This document shows, one piece after another, positions 37,341 to 47,572 of a DNA stretch of 64,000 nt (positions are counted from its first letter, which is position 1; every line of letters begins with the position of its first letter). The stretch is from Gemmatimonas sp. GTDB lineage: Bacteria; Gemmatimonadota; Gemmatimonadetes; Gemmatimonadales; Gemmatimonadaceae. Under the pieces are notes generated by a model. It was not told the DNA's origin and searched no databases. It saw nothing but the letters and a program-made list of their open reading frames with translations. Made by a program: the position numbers and the translations under genes. The DNA lies in contig JAAVWC010000021.1 of assembly GCA_023910675.1 (NCBI GenBank), forward strand, positions 1-64,000, in the 5' to 3' direction.

Positions 37341-38614
37341 TCAGTCGCCGCTTGGGCGACCGGTGGGCTCGCGGTGCACTACGCGCGACGCGGGCTGATC
37401 GAGCTGCGCAAAGAGGCGCGACTTGAGTTCGGCAAAGACCGAACGCTGCGAGGCCGCGAGCGGCTCGCCAGTGACATTGCGCAGCGCCACGCGCGGATCG
37501 CGGTGCACGCCGTTGACGAGCACTTCGAAGTGCAGGTGCGGCGCCGTGGACAAGCCCGTGGTACCGACCTGACCGATGTTCTGTGAGATACTGACCGACT
37601 GCCCCGAGCGCACATTCATGGCCCGCAGGTGGCCATAGCGCGTGATGTACCCGTTGGTGTGGCGGATCTCGATGGTCTTGCCATAGCCGCCCTTCCACCC
37701 GGCGAAGATCACGCGGCCGTTGCCCAGCGCACGCACTGGCGTGCCCGAGGCGGCGGCGTAGTCCATTCCCTGGTGGCGGCGCACCGTGCCGAGGAATGGG
37801 ATGGCGACGCAGTCCGAACACGCTGGAAATTCGACGGAACGCCAACGGCGCCCGCAGGAACGCGGCGCGCATGGACTTGCCGTCCCCGTCGAAGTACGAC
37901 ACCCGCGTGCCCTTGCGTGAAGCGCATGGTTTCGACCGGCTTGCCGGCGACGGTGAGCCGCGCGGCAATGATGTTGCCGGGGCGGACAAGTCCGTTGGGC
38001 GCGGTCTGGCGCTCGACCATGACGCGCACCGAGTCGTTCTTCTGCAGATCGCGGCTCAGATCGACGCGATACTCGAGAATATCGGCGAGGGCGTAGGCGA
38101 GTTCGGTGCGCTGACGCTCAGGAAACGCGTCGGCGCCATCGGCCACCGCGGCGGTCAGCGTGGAGGTCACGACACCGCCGACCACGACGGTGTCGGTCGT
38201 CCACTGGAGTTTCTCTTCTTTTTCGGTCCACCCCTGCCCCACCGAGCGGGTGAAGCGCACCACGCGATCGATGGCGAGTTGCAGCACGACTTCGGAGGCG
38301 CCGGAGTCGGGATCGACCTTGGTGGTGATGGTCGTCCCGGCGCGCACCTTGCGCGGGTCGAGCGCCGACGCGGCGCTCAGCGCCTCGGCCGCTTCTTCGG
38401 GGGCCAGTCCGGCGCGCTCCAGTGCGACGGAGAGCGGCTCGCCACGACGGATGGTGTCGGTTTTGGTGCGCCACCGGGCAGCGACAGAAACACGAGGCCC
38501 CGCCGCCAGCACACTGGCCGCGGGGCGCTCTTGAACGGGACGTCCTAGCGCGATGACAGCCGCTCCGATGCCAAGGCAACCGGCGGCAACGAGCAGCGTT
38601 CGCGAGGAAGTCAA
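37341..38614 (-). pseudogene. M23-family (LytM-type) murein endopeptidase split over three frames by two one-base shifts
   Basis: The frame starting at 38614 encodes a membrane anchor (about 1-22) and the OapA/LysM-like N-terminal region up to VETMRFTQG. Homologous sequence then continues in a second frame (TRVSYFDGDGKS, then RRISSVFGLRRHP) and in a third (RRHQGMDYAAASGTPV to APHLHFEVLVNG and the stop at 37341). The shifts lie at about 37913-37919 and 37791-37795. Each is explained by one surplus base. The M23 zinc motifs HxxxD and HLHFEV are intact in the third frame, so the gene would be complete if both bases were removed (about 424 residues). It overlaps the ftsZ stop by four bases. It cleaves peptidoglycan cross-links in this family. 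It may be a real inactivated gene or two sequencing errors. Confidence 0.8.
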
Positions 38615-39864
38615 TCCATCTGTCTCCGAATGAACGTCGGGATTTCCATATCGTCGAGCTCAGCGCTGGACGACGGGGACGGGGGCGGCACACGGGGCGG
38701 ACGCGGTTGCGCCCCTTCCCATGCTGGACGAGCGGGCGCCGCCGAAGGTCTCACGGGCGGCCGGGTCCCGGACGGGAACGGCAGCACCGAGGGCGCCTTG
38801 ACGCCGGCGGCCTGGACTTCGGAATGTGCCGGAGCCTGAGGCCGAGCGGAAGGGGCAAACGGGCTGTTGCTGGCCGCCGCGGAGGCCGGCTGGTTGCCCT
38901 GCAGGTAGCGGTCGAAGCCCGTGGCGATGACCGTGACCCGGATTTCCCCCATCATGGCGGGCTCATGCACGGCCCCGAAGATGATTTCGGCGTCGTCGCC
39001 GACGGCGTCGTGGACGATGTCGTTGATCTGGTGCACTTCACCGAGCGTGAGGTCTTCGCCGCCGGTGATGTTGACCAGCACGCCGGTCGCGCCGGAGATG
39101 GAGACGTTGTCGAGCAGCGGCGAGGCGATGGCCTGCTGCGCGGCTTCGGTGGCGCGGTTTTCCCCGCGACCGATGCCGGTGCCCATGAGCGCCGACCCGC
39201 CGTTCTGCATGACGGTGCGCACGTCGGCGAAATCGACGTTCACCATACCCGTCTCGCTGATGAGCACCGAGATGCCCTGGGTGGCGTGCAGGAGGACTTC
39301 GTCGGCCTTCTTGAGTGCTTCGTGGAACGGGATGCCCTTGCCCACGACGGCGAGGAGCCGCTCGTTAGGCACGATGATCATCGTGTCGACCTGCTTGCGC
39401 ATCTCGGCGATGCCTTCTTCGGCCTGACGCATGCGCTTGCGGCCTTCGAAGAGGAACGGACGGGTGACGATGCCGACGGTGAGCGCCCCGGCTTCACGCG
39501 CGAGCTGGCAGACCACGGGCGCGGCGCCGGTCCCGGTGCCGCCACCCATACCGCAGGTGATGAACACGAGGTCGGCGTTGCCGAGCACCCGCTTGGTGTC
39601 TTCGCGATTTTCTTCGATGGCCTGACGGCCGATGTCCGGACGGGCGCCCGCGCCAAGGCCGCGCGTGAGCTTCTTGCCGATCTGGATTTTGACGTCGGCC
39701 TTCGAGTTCATGAGGGCCTGCGCGTCGGTGTTCACCGAGATGAACTCCACACCCTCGAGGTGTTCCTCGATCATGCGGTTCACGGCGTTTCCGCCGCCGC
39801 CTCCCACGCCCACCACCTTCATGCGGGCGTTCTGGGAAGCGCTCTCTTCGAACTCGAAGGTCAT
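38611..39864 (-). CDS. ftsZ: Cell division GTPase FtsZ
   Basis: The protein has 417 residues from the ATG at 39864, preceded by GGAG at nine bases; two earlier in-frame ATGs lack this. The tubulin-type G-loop [13 protein letters not shown], the N-terminal [15 protein letters not shown] and the T7 loop [11 protein letters not shown] are present. After about residue 310 there is a Pro/Ala-rich linker. The last residues, [14 protein letters not shown], are the conserved C-terminal peptide that binds FtsA and other anchors. It polymerises into the division ring. It is separated from ftsA by a kinase gene, an M14 peptidase gene and a repeat-rich region, and may have its own promoter. Confidence 0.97.
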   Translation of the reverse strand: MTFEFEESASQNARMKVVGVGGGGGNAVNRMIEEHLEGVEFISVNTDAQALMNSKADVKIQIGKKLTRGLGAGARPDIGRQAIEENREDTKRVLGNADLVFITCGMGGGTGTGAAPVVCQLAREAGALTVGIVTRPFLFEGRKRMRQAEEGIAEMRKQVDTMIIVPNERLLAVVGKGIPFHEALKKADEVLLHATQGISVLISETGMVNVDFADVRTVMQNGGSALMGTGIGRGENRATEAAQQAIASPLLDNVSISGATGVLVNITGGEDLTLGEVHQINDIVHDAVGDDAEIIFGAVHEPAMMGEIRVTVIATGFDRYLQGNQPASAAASNSPFAPSARPQAPAHSEVQAAGVKAPSVLPFPSGTRPPVRPSAAPARPAWEGAQPRPPRVPPPSPSSSAELDDMEIPTFIRRQMD

Positions 39865-40035
39865 TCGGGGGAGCTCCATACGGGGCTGGGCGGGCACAGG
39901 GTGGAGGTCGCAGTCGTCCGGATTTCAGGGACGCCTGGCGGTCGGATTGCGGCGAGCTCCACCGGCGTTGATGGTCCGCGCTCCCGACCGATGTGCAAAT
40001 GTGGATGACACACGTGCAGCTGCTGAAGCTCCCCT

Positions 40036-40063
40036 AGAATACACGTTCGATCGCCACGCGCAA
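40036..40063 (-). promoter_or_regulatory. Possible promoter for ftsZ
   Basis: On the minus strand TTGCGC (40063-40058) and TATTCT (40041-40036) are 16 nt apart, giving four matches each to the -35 and -10 consensus. It lies about 172 nt upstream of the ftsZ ATG and downstream of the large hairpin region. Its presence would explain how ftsZ is expressed apart from ftsA. Confidence 0.35.
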
Positions 40064-40260
40064 GCACTGGATTTTGTTGAAGTTGGCGCTTTTTGCGGGC
40101 GGCCCCGGCTGTCACAAAACGGACGTCACCTTATCCACACGATTGCGATTTCGTACGGTTCGTGACATTCGCGTGGGGCGGAGCGATGTGCATAGCCTTG
40201 TGTTGTGATCGGTGCGTCTGGGGGTCTTGGTCGGGGGCTATGGGTCGGGGTCGCGGCACG

Positions 40261-40320
40261 GCCACCACAGTCGGGGCACCGCTACCACAGTCGGGGCACT
40301 GCCACCACGGTCGGGGTCTA
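40261..40320 (+). repeat. Three 20-bp direct repeats in the left arm of the large hairpin
   Basis: Units at 40261-40280, 40281-40300 and 40301-40320 share the form GCYACCACRGTCGGGG followed by CA or TC plus two bases. They differ from one another at a few positions. Inverted, more diverged copies occur at about 40601-40660. Their exact 20-bp phase shows they arose by tandem duplication. Confidence 0.85.
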
Positions 40321-40326
40321 CACGCA

Positions 40327-40593
<267 letters not shown>

Positions 40594-40727
40594 CGTTGGT
40601 CGACCCCGACAGTCGTGGCAGTGCCCCGACTGTAGTAGCGGTGCCCAGACTGTGGTGGCTGTGCCCAGACCCAGACCACGACCCCAGAGCCCCGACCACC
40701 AAGGAAACACGCGCCCAAAAAGCCCGT

Positions 40728-43616
40728 TTACGGCGCCGGTGACTTCACCATCGCCGCGTCATTCCAGTTGATCAGACTGTTGAACACCATGTTGAACTCC
40801 CCATGGTTCTGCCACCGATAAATCGGGTTGTTCGCAAACAGGATCACGCGCCCACGCCCGTTCATCGCCTGCGGCACATCCACAGCAAACGGACGGCTCC
40901 GCAGCGAGTCAGCGCCGGTCATGAGCCCCGACAGCACCGCCTTGTCGCCGCCCACGTAGCGCGCGAGCACGTTCCCTTCATCGGCGATCCCCACCTTGAA
41001 CGGCGTGCCGCCGACATACTTCACCGGAATCGTCGTCTTGCCGAAGCCGTAGAACACCGGATGCTCGGGACGCGTGATCGTCGCTTCCACCAGCGGCCGC
41101 TGCGCCGTGAGCCCAGGCACCGTCACCTTGTCCACCGTACGCGCCCAACCGAACTCGATGGGCAGCCGCGCGCTCTCGCCGATGGCGATGAGCGTACCCC
41201 CCTGGTCGAGGAAGCTGGCGAACGCATCCACGCCCTGCTGCCCAAAACCGCCCGTGATGTTCTCCGTCTCGCCGTACATGCCGAGGAACGGATACTTGGG
41301 ATCCTTCTTGTACGGCACGGCGCGCGCGGCGGGCGACTGCAACACCGTCGTCTTCGACAGGTTCTGTTCGGCCATGAGAATCACGTCGAAGTCCTTGCGC
41401 AGATTCCCCTGCTGCACACGCTCCTTGTAGATGAGCGTGAAGGGAATCTTGAATTCATCGAACGTGAGACGATACCAACCCAGATTCTGCGTGCCGCTCC
41501 ACTGCGTGTAGATCGCCACGCGCGGGACGTCGGCATCGTGCAGGCGCACGGTGGGTGCGGACGCGAGATACGTCGCCGTGAGCCCCAGAGAATCGATGAG
41601 TGGACGAATGGCCTTGGCGTGCTTCGCGTCGATGACGAACGAGCCCGCCGGATACGTGGTATCGCCGGCAGCAAAGCTCTGCTCCGCCACCTTCATCGGT
41701 ACCGCGCGCAACAGATAACGAAACGTCACCATGCTGTTGCTGCCCAGATGCGCCACGGCAATCGTGTTGCCGGTGCTACCCTTGAGCGTGCCCGGGAGTG
41801 ACGCCTTGTCGACGGTCGTCACCGGCGTCTTGAGAATGCTGCTGTCGCCCACTTCGACGACATCGACGCCCATGGCAAAGCCCATGCTCCAGCCGCTGTC
41901 GTCGTAGGTGTTGAGACGCGCATCGGGGTACTGCTGACGCTCGAGCAGATTCTTGGCAAGACGACCATACGGCTGGTCGCGCTTGATCACGTACGAACCG
42001 GCGGGATAGGTGATGTTCCCCACCTTCACCGGCGCCGTTGCCTGTCCGATTTCAATGCGCTGCACGCGCAGCAGGTTCACCATCTCCACCACGCGCGTCA
42101 TGTCACGCTGTACCGGAATGACAAAACCGTACGGCGCCTTGACCTTTCCTTCTTCGATGCTGTTGCGCGTCTTGATGTAGAAGTTCTCGAGCACCGTCTG
42201 CGGGAACATGCTCGCCAGCTGCAGCGCCGAAATCACGCCAGTCTGCATGTAGTTCGCGTTCGAGCGGCGCGTGAAGGTGGCGATATCGTTGAAGCCGATA
42301 GGATTGCCGCGATACCACTCGCGATCTTGCGCTCCGCCACGGCCCGTGGGGATGGCCCCGGCACGTCCCCCAAAACCGCCGCCGGCCGCCGGCGCGCCCG
42401 TGGCCATTCCGCTCCGCGCGTTCGCCATCGCGGCGCTGTCGAGATCACGCCCCGACTGCGTCTCGTACATCTTCATCAGGCCGTTGTGGTTGTACGCCAC
42501 CGAGCCCAGATAACCAGGTGACCAGCCATCCATGAACGCGTGCGTGTACACGCCGGGCATACCCCACTTGGTCATCTGCGCCATTTCCCAATTGCCGAAC
42601 CACGGCAGCTCGGCGAAGAGAAGGGGATCGAGGTTGGGGTTCTGCGGCGGACCACCGGTGTACGTGTACAGCAGCGGCTGCGCTTCATGCAGATCGTGCA
42701 TGATGGGCGGATACGCCGTGAAGTACCAATCGATGATCGCGCGCATCTGCACCAGCTTGATGTTGATGTCGCGATTGTTGTCGTGGTACACGTACTTGCC
42801 CCAATACGGGACCTGTCCACCACCAAAGGCCGGGGGTGCCGCAGGCGCAGCGGGCGCGCGGCGCGTCGTATCGTTCGGTGCGGCCGCACTCGGCGCTTGC
42901 GCCGTCGTCGTCGGCTGCGACATGGACAGGTTGCGCAGGAACCAGTCGACGTTGCGATCGCGACCGTCGGCGTCAGCCGCCGGCGTGATGGAGACGTACA
43001 ACTGCTCACGAATCTGGTTGATGATGGGCGACGTTTCCGCCGCCAACCGGTACGCGAGCTCCATGAGCGTTTCCGACGGCCCCGTCTCGCCGGAATGCAA
43101 TCCACCCATGAGGTGATAGTGCGGCTTCGTCTGCGCGAGCAACGTCTTCACCTGCGCCTCGGTCATGCCTCGCGGATCGGCAATGTGCTTCAGGTTGGCG
43201 CGATTCTGCGCGACCTTCTGCATGTTCGCTTCGCTCGAGATCCACACGACGACGAGCTCACGCCCTTCGTCGGAACGGCCGATCGTTTCCACCTTCACGC
43301 GCGGTGTGGCCTTCTCGAGCGCGCGGTAGTACGCCAGCTGTTTGTCGTAGTACGTGAGGATGCGCGGGGCGCCCACGTGATAGCCGAGCACATCGCGTGG
43401 CGTGGGGATACCCGGCACCAGCGGCAGGTGATCGACGAGCGGGCTCGAGTGCTTGCTGTTGGCAAGCCACTCCTTGATGCTCTGGTCGAACGTGGGGTCC
43501 TGCTTCTGCGCAGGGTCACGCGTGTCGAGCGTGAGCTGCTGCGCGTGCGTCGAGACAGGCGCGGCCAGCAGAAGGCCTAACGCGCAGCGCCGAAGTGTTG
43601 CGGAGAGTGGAGACAC
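40728..43616 (-). CDS. Secreted M14-family zinc carboxypeptidase-like protein
   Basis: The protein has 962 residues. A signal peptide (about 1-25, ending THAQ) is followed by an M14 domain (about 70-430). The zinc motif is HSGE in GGLHSGETGPSE (His174, Glu177), and a later zinc or substrate region is MHDLHEAQPLLYTY. A second half of about 500 residues is beta-rich and ends close to the repeat region. It contains a glutamine-amidotransferase-like stretch (VILMAEQNLSKT; FLDQGGTLIAIGESARLP), as in other large bacterial M14 proteins. It should trim peptides in the periplasm or outside. Its place between a Ser/Thr kinase and ftsZ is unexpected; it may or may not act on peptidoglycan peptides. Confidence 0.88.
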   Translation of the reverse strand: MSPLSATLRRCALGLLLAAPVSTHAQQLTLDTRDPAQKQDPTFDQSIKEWLANSKHSSPLVDHLPLVPGIPTPRDVLGYHVGAPRILTYYDKQLAYYRALEKATPRVKVETIGRSDEGRELVVVWISSEANMQKVAQNRANLKHIADPRGMTEAQVKTLLAQTKPHYHLMGGLHSGETGPSETLMELAYRLAAETSPIINQIREQLYVSITPAADADGRDRNVDWFLRNLSMSQPTTTAQAPSAAAPNDTTRRAPAAPAAPPAFGGGQVPYWGKYVYHDNNRDINIKLVQMRAIIDWYFTAYPPIMHDLHEAQPLLYTYTGGPPQNPNLDPLLFAELPWFGNWEMAQMTKWGMPGVYTHAFMDGWSPGYLGSVAYNHNGLMKMYETQSGRDLDSAAMANARSGMATGAPAAGGGFGGRAGAIPTGRGGAQDREWYRGNPIGFNDIATFTRRSNANYMQTGVISALQLASMFPQTVLENFYIKTRNSIEEGKVKAPYGFVIPVQRDMTRVVEMVNLLRVQRIEIGQATAPVKVGNITYPAGSYVIKRDQPYGRLAKNLLERQQYPDARLNTYDDSGWSMGFAMGVDVVEVGDSSILKTPVTTVDKASLPGTLKGSTGNTIAVAHLGSNSMVTFRYLLRAVPMKVAEQSFAAGDTTYPAGSFVIDAKHAKAIRPLIDSLGLTATYLASAPTVRLHDADVPRVAIYTQWSGTQNLGWYRLTFDEFKIPFTLIYKERVQQGNLRKDFDVILMAEQNLSKTTVLQSPAARAVPYKKDPKYPFLGMYGETENITGGFGQQGVDAFASFLDQGGTLIAIGESARLPIEFGWARTVDKVTVPGLTAQRPLVEATITRPEHPVFYGFGKTTIPVKYVGGTPFKVGIADEGNVLARYVGGDKAVLSGLMTGADSLRSRPFAVDVPQAMNGRGRVILFANNPIYRWQNHGEFNMVFNSLINWNDAAMVKSPAP

Positions 43617-43696
43617 GGGACGTGATGATGAGGGGGCAAAGGGGGACCCCTCAACTTACGCAACAGTCCAGACAGGCGTTCGGCGAGCGCGGCGCC

Positions 43697-46252
43697 TCAG
43701 CGGGCGCCCGTGAGCGTGCGCTGCGCCCAACCAATGAACAGCTGGAGCTGCGACTCGCCGCTGCGATCCTTCATGGTTGCGAGCTGGGGACGCACAGGAT
43801 TCATGTCCCATACTTCGCCAACCGGGAAGAGTGAGTCGCGTTGCGTGACCGACAGCATGTTGCCGGCGGTGGAGATCGTTGCCCGACGGAGCGAGCCGTT
43901 GCTCCGGAAAAAGAGCTGTCGTCCGCCACTCGCCCACGCCAGATCTGCGGCGCCATCGAGCGAGACCTGTGTACTGCCTCCCCCCGGTGCAAGCGGCTTG
44001 ACGAACAGTTCGGTGCGCCCGTTCCGGTCGGACAGGTAGGCCACCCACTGTTCGTCGGGGGAGACGCGTGCTCGCATGGCGCGCTCCCCCACGTTCGACA
44101 CGCGCGTACGTGAGGCCGTGTCGGTCAACGATACGGTAAAGAGCTCTCCGCGTTCCTCGATGAGCAGCATGCTGCCGTTCCGCAGCATGGCGCGCACCTG
44201 GGCTTCACCGGAAAGTACCAGTCGCTCCGGCACGCTGCCGTCGCTCGCTGCGATGAAAATGCCGCGCCGACGATTGTCCTCGCCGCTGAACGCAATCTGC
44301 TTCCCGTCGGCTGACCACTCGAAACTGGAAATGTCGATCGTGCTCACGCGTGACGGAGCCCCCGAGGCAGGATCGATGCGCCACAGTTCGCCGATGAAGC
44401 TGCCCGCCGTTTGCGCGACGATCTCCACCGCCAACTGCTTCCCATCTGGTGACCACCTGATGGCCCGGTAGTTACGCATCTCGAGAAGCGTGGTCTGCGC
44501 ATCGCTGTCGGTGGCACGGAGTTGCAGATTGCCGCCGACGACACCGCGAAGCAGGGCGAGTGTGCCGTTGTCGGCAAGTACCGCGTTCAATCCGCCGGCG
44601 CTCTTGGCGGTGATCCCGCCGAGTACGCGCTCCGGCACTCCGCGTACTTCGCCTTTGACGAGGTCGAAGGGCACGGTGTACAACCAGCCATCGAGCTTTC
44701 CGTACACGAGTGTGCCGTTTCTGTAGCCGACCACGTTGCTCATCTCGAGGTCGACGACCTTCACGGGACCACTGTCGATGGGCACTAACGCAAGCTTGTC
44801 GACATCACCCACGTGAATGCGGGCACCAACGGTTCTCCCGTCGGGGAACGTGAACGGAATGGAGAAGAACGTAGCGTTCGGGACACTCGTGATATCGGCA
44901 ATCACCTTGGTCGTGAGGTCATTGCGCGCGAGGCGCTGTATCGTCGGGCCGGGCGCGAACACGAAGAACTCGCCCGTACTCCACGCGCCACCGAAGAGAG
45001 CGCCGGTAACGGTAGTCCATGTTGTCGGTGCACCGCCCTGCGCCGGCAACCGCACCACGACACGCGAGTCGCCCTGCGGACGTACGAACACGATATCGCC
45101 GACAGGACTGATGACCGGATTGGTGGCGCCTTCGCTTCCGGGCAACGGGTAGGCGTCGAGACTATCGAGGTGGCGAACGTACAAGCGCCGTTCCGTACTC
45201 CCAGACACGCTCTCGCCAACCACAATCACGGTGCGACCATCGGGCGAAATACTGAGATTGTTGCCCGCGGAAGGCGCCATCCCAACGCCTGCAGGCAACG
45301 TCATCTCGAAGCGCGACGGTTCGGCAACCGTCGGTGCCGACAGGGCCCGGGCCGCAGCATACCCGGTGCCGCCGGCTATCACGATGGCACCGAGTAACAT
45401 GCCGGCAATCGCGCGCTTCTTTAGTGACGAAACCGGCGCGGCGGACCCATGCTGCGGCGCCGTGCGCAATGGCTCCTGCAACGCCTCACCCAGCTCGCGC
45501 GCACTCGCCCAGCGATCCGCCGGCAGCTTCTGCAGCGCCGTCGCAATTGCCGCTTCGACATGCGCGGGCACACTCTTGCGTGTCGCGCTGATTGTGCGCG
45601 GCTCCTCCGTCATGAGCCGCGCGATGATCGCCTGCGCCGTCGTGCCCGTATGTGGCGGCTCGCCGGTGAGACACTCGTACAGAATGGCGCCGAGCGCGTA
45701 CACGTCACTGCGCGCGTCGATGGTGCGGTCGCCGGTGGCCTGCTCGGGGCTCATGTACTGCGGCGTGCCGAGCGAGAGCCCCGTCTGCGTGACGCGCGCG
45801 CCGCCGGCGTTGCTCACGGCCAGCGCAATCCCGAAGTCGGCCACCAGCGGCTGGCCGTCCTGCAGCAGGATGTTCTCGGGCTTGAGATCGCGATGAATGA
45901 CGCCGTTGCGATGCGCGTAATCGAGCGCACTGGCAATGGCACTCCCCAACCGGACCGTGTCGGCTACCGACAGCTGCTTCTCACGGTCGAGGCGCGCGCG
46001 CAGCGTTTCGCCTTCCACGAACGGCATGACGTAGTACAGCAACCCAGCCGACTCGCCGCTGTCGAAAAGCGGCAACAGGTTGGGATGCTGCAACGTGGCC
46101 GTGACGCGAATCTCCGACAGAAACCGCTCGGCCCCCAGCACCGCGCCCAGCTCCTGGCTCAGCACCTTCACCGCCACTTTGCGGTCGTAGCGCACGTCGC
46201 GCGCGAGAAACACCGTCGCCATCCCGCCGCGCCCGATCTCACGATCGAGCAC
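43697..46252 (-). CDS. Ser/Thr protein kinase with membrane helix and extracytoplasmic PD40/TolB-like propeller
   Basis: The protein has 851 residues from the GTG at 46252. The kinase domain (about 1-262) has the glycine loop IGRGGMATVFLA, Lys29 in VAVKVL, HRDLKPEN at 120-127, DFG at 139-141 and GTPQYMSPEQ. A helix (about 281-302) leads to a long beta-propeller (about 320-840) of PD40-like blades with SPDG, WSADG and WSPDG repeats. The sensor would face the periplasm. The frame is open upstream to the ftsA stop, and the 21 codons before the GTG (VTEPRLSDLLAQLQRDFPAT) look like the normal start of this family. No ATG, GTG or TTG is there, so a CTG at 46300 may be the true start. It is downstream of ftsA in the same transcript and may phosphorylate division proteins. 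Confidence 0.88.
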   Translation of the reverse strand: MLDREIGRGGMATVFLARDVRYDRKVAVKVLSQELGAVLGAERFLSEIRVTATLQHPNLLPLFDSGESAGLLYYVMPFVEGETLRARLDREKQLSVADTVRLGSAIASALDYAHRNGVIHRDLKPENILLQDGQPLVADFGIALAVSNAGGARVTQTGLSLGTPQYMSPEQATGDRTIDARSDVYALGAILYECLTGEPPHTGTTAQAIIARLMTEEPRTISATRKSVPAHVEAAIATALQKLPADRWASARELGEALQEPLRTAPQHGSAAPVSSLKKRAIAGMLLGAIVIAGGTGYAAARALSAPTVAEPSRFEMTLPAGVGMAPSAGNNLSISPDGRTVIVVGESVSGSTERRLYVRHLDSLDAYPLPGSEGATNPVISPVGDIVFVRPQGDSRVVVRLPAQGGAPTTWTTVTGALFGGAWSTGEFFVFAPGPTIQRLARNDLTTKVIADITSVPNATFFSIPFTFPDGRTVGARIHVGDVDKLALVPIDSGPVKVVDLEMSNVVGYRNGTLVYGKLDGWLYTVPFDLVKGEVRGVPERVLGGITAKSAGGLNAVLADNGTLALLRGVVGGNLQLRATDSDAQTTLLEMRNYRAIRWSPDGKQLAVEIVAQTAGSFIGELWRIDPASGAPSRVSTIDISSFEWSADGKQIAFSGEDNRRRGIFIAASDGSVPERLVLSGEAQVRAMLRNGSMLLIEERGELFTVSLTDTASRTRVSNVGERAMRARVSPDEQWVAYLSDRNGRTELFVKPLAPGGGSTQVSLDGAADLAWASGGRQLFFRSNGSLRRATISTAGNMLSVTQRDSLFPVGEVWDMNPVRPQLATMKDRSGESQLQLFIGWAQRTLTGAR

Positions 46253-46318
46253 GTACGTGGCGGGGAAATCGCGCTGGAGTTGCGCGAGGAGGTCGCTCAG
46301 ACGCGGCTCAGTTACAAC

Positions 46319-47572
46319 TCAAAAGAAATCTTGCAGCCACGTCTTCACGCGCGCCGCGAACTTGTCCACGCCACCGCCGCTCAGCGACGTGCGGCGCGAC
46401 ACCACGCCACCAAGCGCCGCACGATGCGCCCCGTACAACGCGAGCCCCGTGACCGTCGCAAAGCGCGGATCGGTGACGTTCTCCACCAACCCATCGAGCT
46501 TCGCGCCCGGCACGCCGATGCGCACACCGAGCCCGAACACGTCGGCGGCGAGTTCGTTGATGCCTTCGAGCGACGCACCGCCGCCGGTGAGCACCACGCC
46601 CGCGTTGAGCTTGCCCTGATAGCCGGCCTGCTGCACTTCGCGCACGACCTTGTCGAAGATTTCATCCATGCGCTGATGGATGATGTGCGTCATGAGCTCG
46701 CGCGAGATATGGCGCTCACCGTGCGACCCCGACGCCGGCATCGCAATGACCTGCTCCGGGTCGATAAGCGGCTCGTACGCGCAGCCGTACGCTTCCTTGA
46801 GCTGCTCGGCATCGTGCTGCGTGATGCCCAAGCCCTGCACGAGATCGCTCGTGACGTTGTTGCCGCCGTACGAGATCGTGCCAAGGTGCCGGATCTTGCC
46901 TTCGTGAAAAATGGCGAGATCGGTGGTGCCGGCGCCGAGCTCGACGAGCACCACCCCGAGTTCCTTTTCTTCTTCGGTGAGAACCGACAGCGCGCTCGCC
47001 AGCGGTTCGAGCACCAGCTCACGCGTCTTGTAGCCGGCGCGTTCGATCGCCTTGCGCAGGTTCATCGCCGGCGAACTGCCGATCGTGACGAGATACATCT
47101 CCGTCTCGAGTCGCGTGCCGATCATGCCCACAGGATCGCGAATACCATCGGCCTTGTCGACGCGATATTCCTGCGGAATCGCGTGCAACAGTTCGCGATC
47201 CTGCGGAATGGCCATCGCGCGCGCGACTTCGTTCACGCGGTCGACGTCGGGACGCGTGATTTCGTCGCCGCTGATGGCCACCACGCCCGTGGAGCACATG
47301 GCACGCACGTGTTCGCCCGCGATGCCCACGTACAGCGACTCGGGCTGCACCCCGGCCACGCGACACGCCTCTTCGACCGCCGCCCGGATGGAGCGTGTGG
47401 CTTCTTCGATATCGCTCACTACGCCGCGACGCAGTCCCATGGTCCGCGTCGTGCCGACCCCAAGCACCTTGAGCCGCGGCGCGCGCGGAAGATCACCGTG
47501 CACCATGGCCACGAGGGCGGTGGTGTGGGCGGTGCCGATGTCGAGGGCGGCTACAATGGGTTCGGACGTCAT
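46319..47572 (-). CDS. ftsA: Cell division protein FtsA
   Basis: The protein has 417 residues. It has the actin-like fold: phosphate 1 motif ALDIGTAHTTALV, the SHS2/1C domain (LYVGIAGEHVRAM), phosphate 2 VLVELGAGTTDLAIF and adenosine motif GVVLTGGGASLEGI. The C-terminal residues VKTWLQDFF form an amphipathic membrane-targeting helix. It tethers FtsZ to the membrane. The start overlaps ftsQ (ATGA). The stop TGA is in frame with the downstream kinase. Confidence 0.96.
   Translation of the reverse strand: MTSEPIVAALDIGTAHTTALVAMVHGDLPRAPRLKVLGVGTTRTMGLRRGVVSDIEEATRSIRAAVEEACRVAGVQPESLYVGIAGEHVRAMCSTGVVAISGDEITRPDVDRVNEVARAMAIPQDRELLHAIPQEYRVDKADGIRDPVGMIGTRLETEMYLVTIGSSPAMNLRKAIERAGYKTRELVLEPLASALSVLTEEEKELGVVLVELGAGTTDLAIFHEGKIRHLGTISYGGNNVTSDLVQGLGITQHDAEQLKEAYGCAYEPLIDPEQVIAMPASGSHGERHISRELMTHIIHQRMDEIFDKVVREVQQAGYQGKLNAGVVLTGGGASLEGINELAADVFGLGVRIGVPGAKLDGLVENVTDPRFATVTGLALYGAHRAALGGVVSRRTSLSGGGVDKFAARVKTWLQDFF

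Noticed and set aside
37198..37989. Separate gene of 263 codons in the middle M23 frame
   Set aside because: Only about 40 codons of it match the M23 protein. The rest is out-of-frame sequence, and it is explained by the two one-base shifts.
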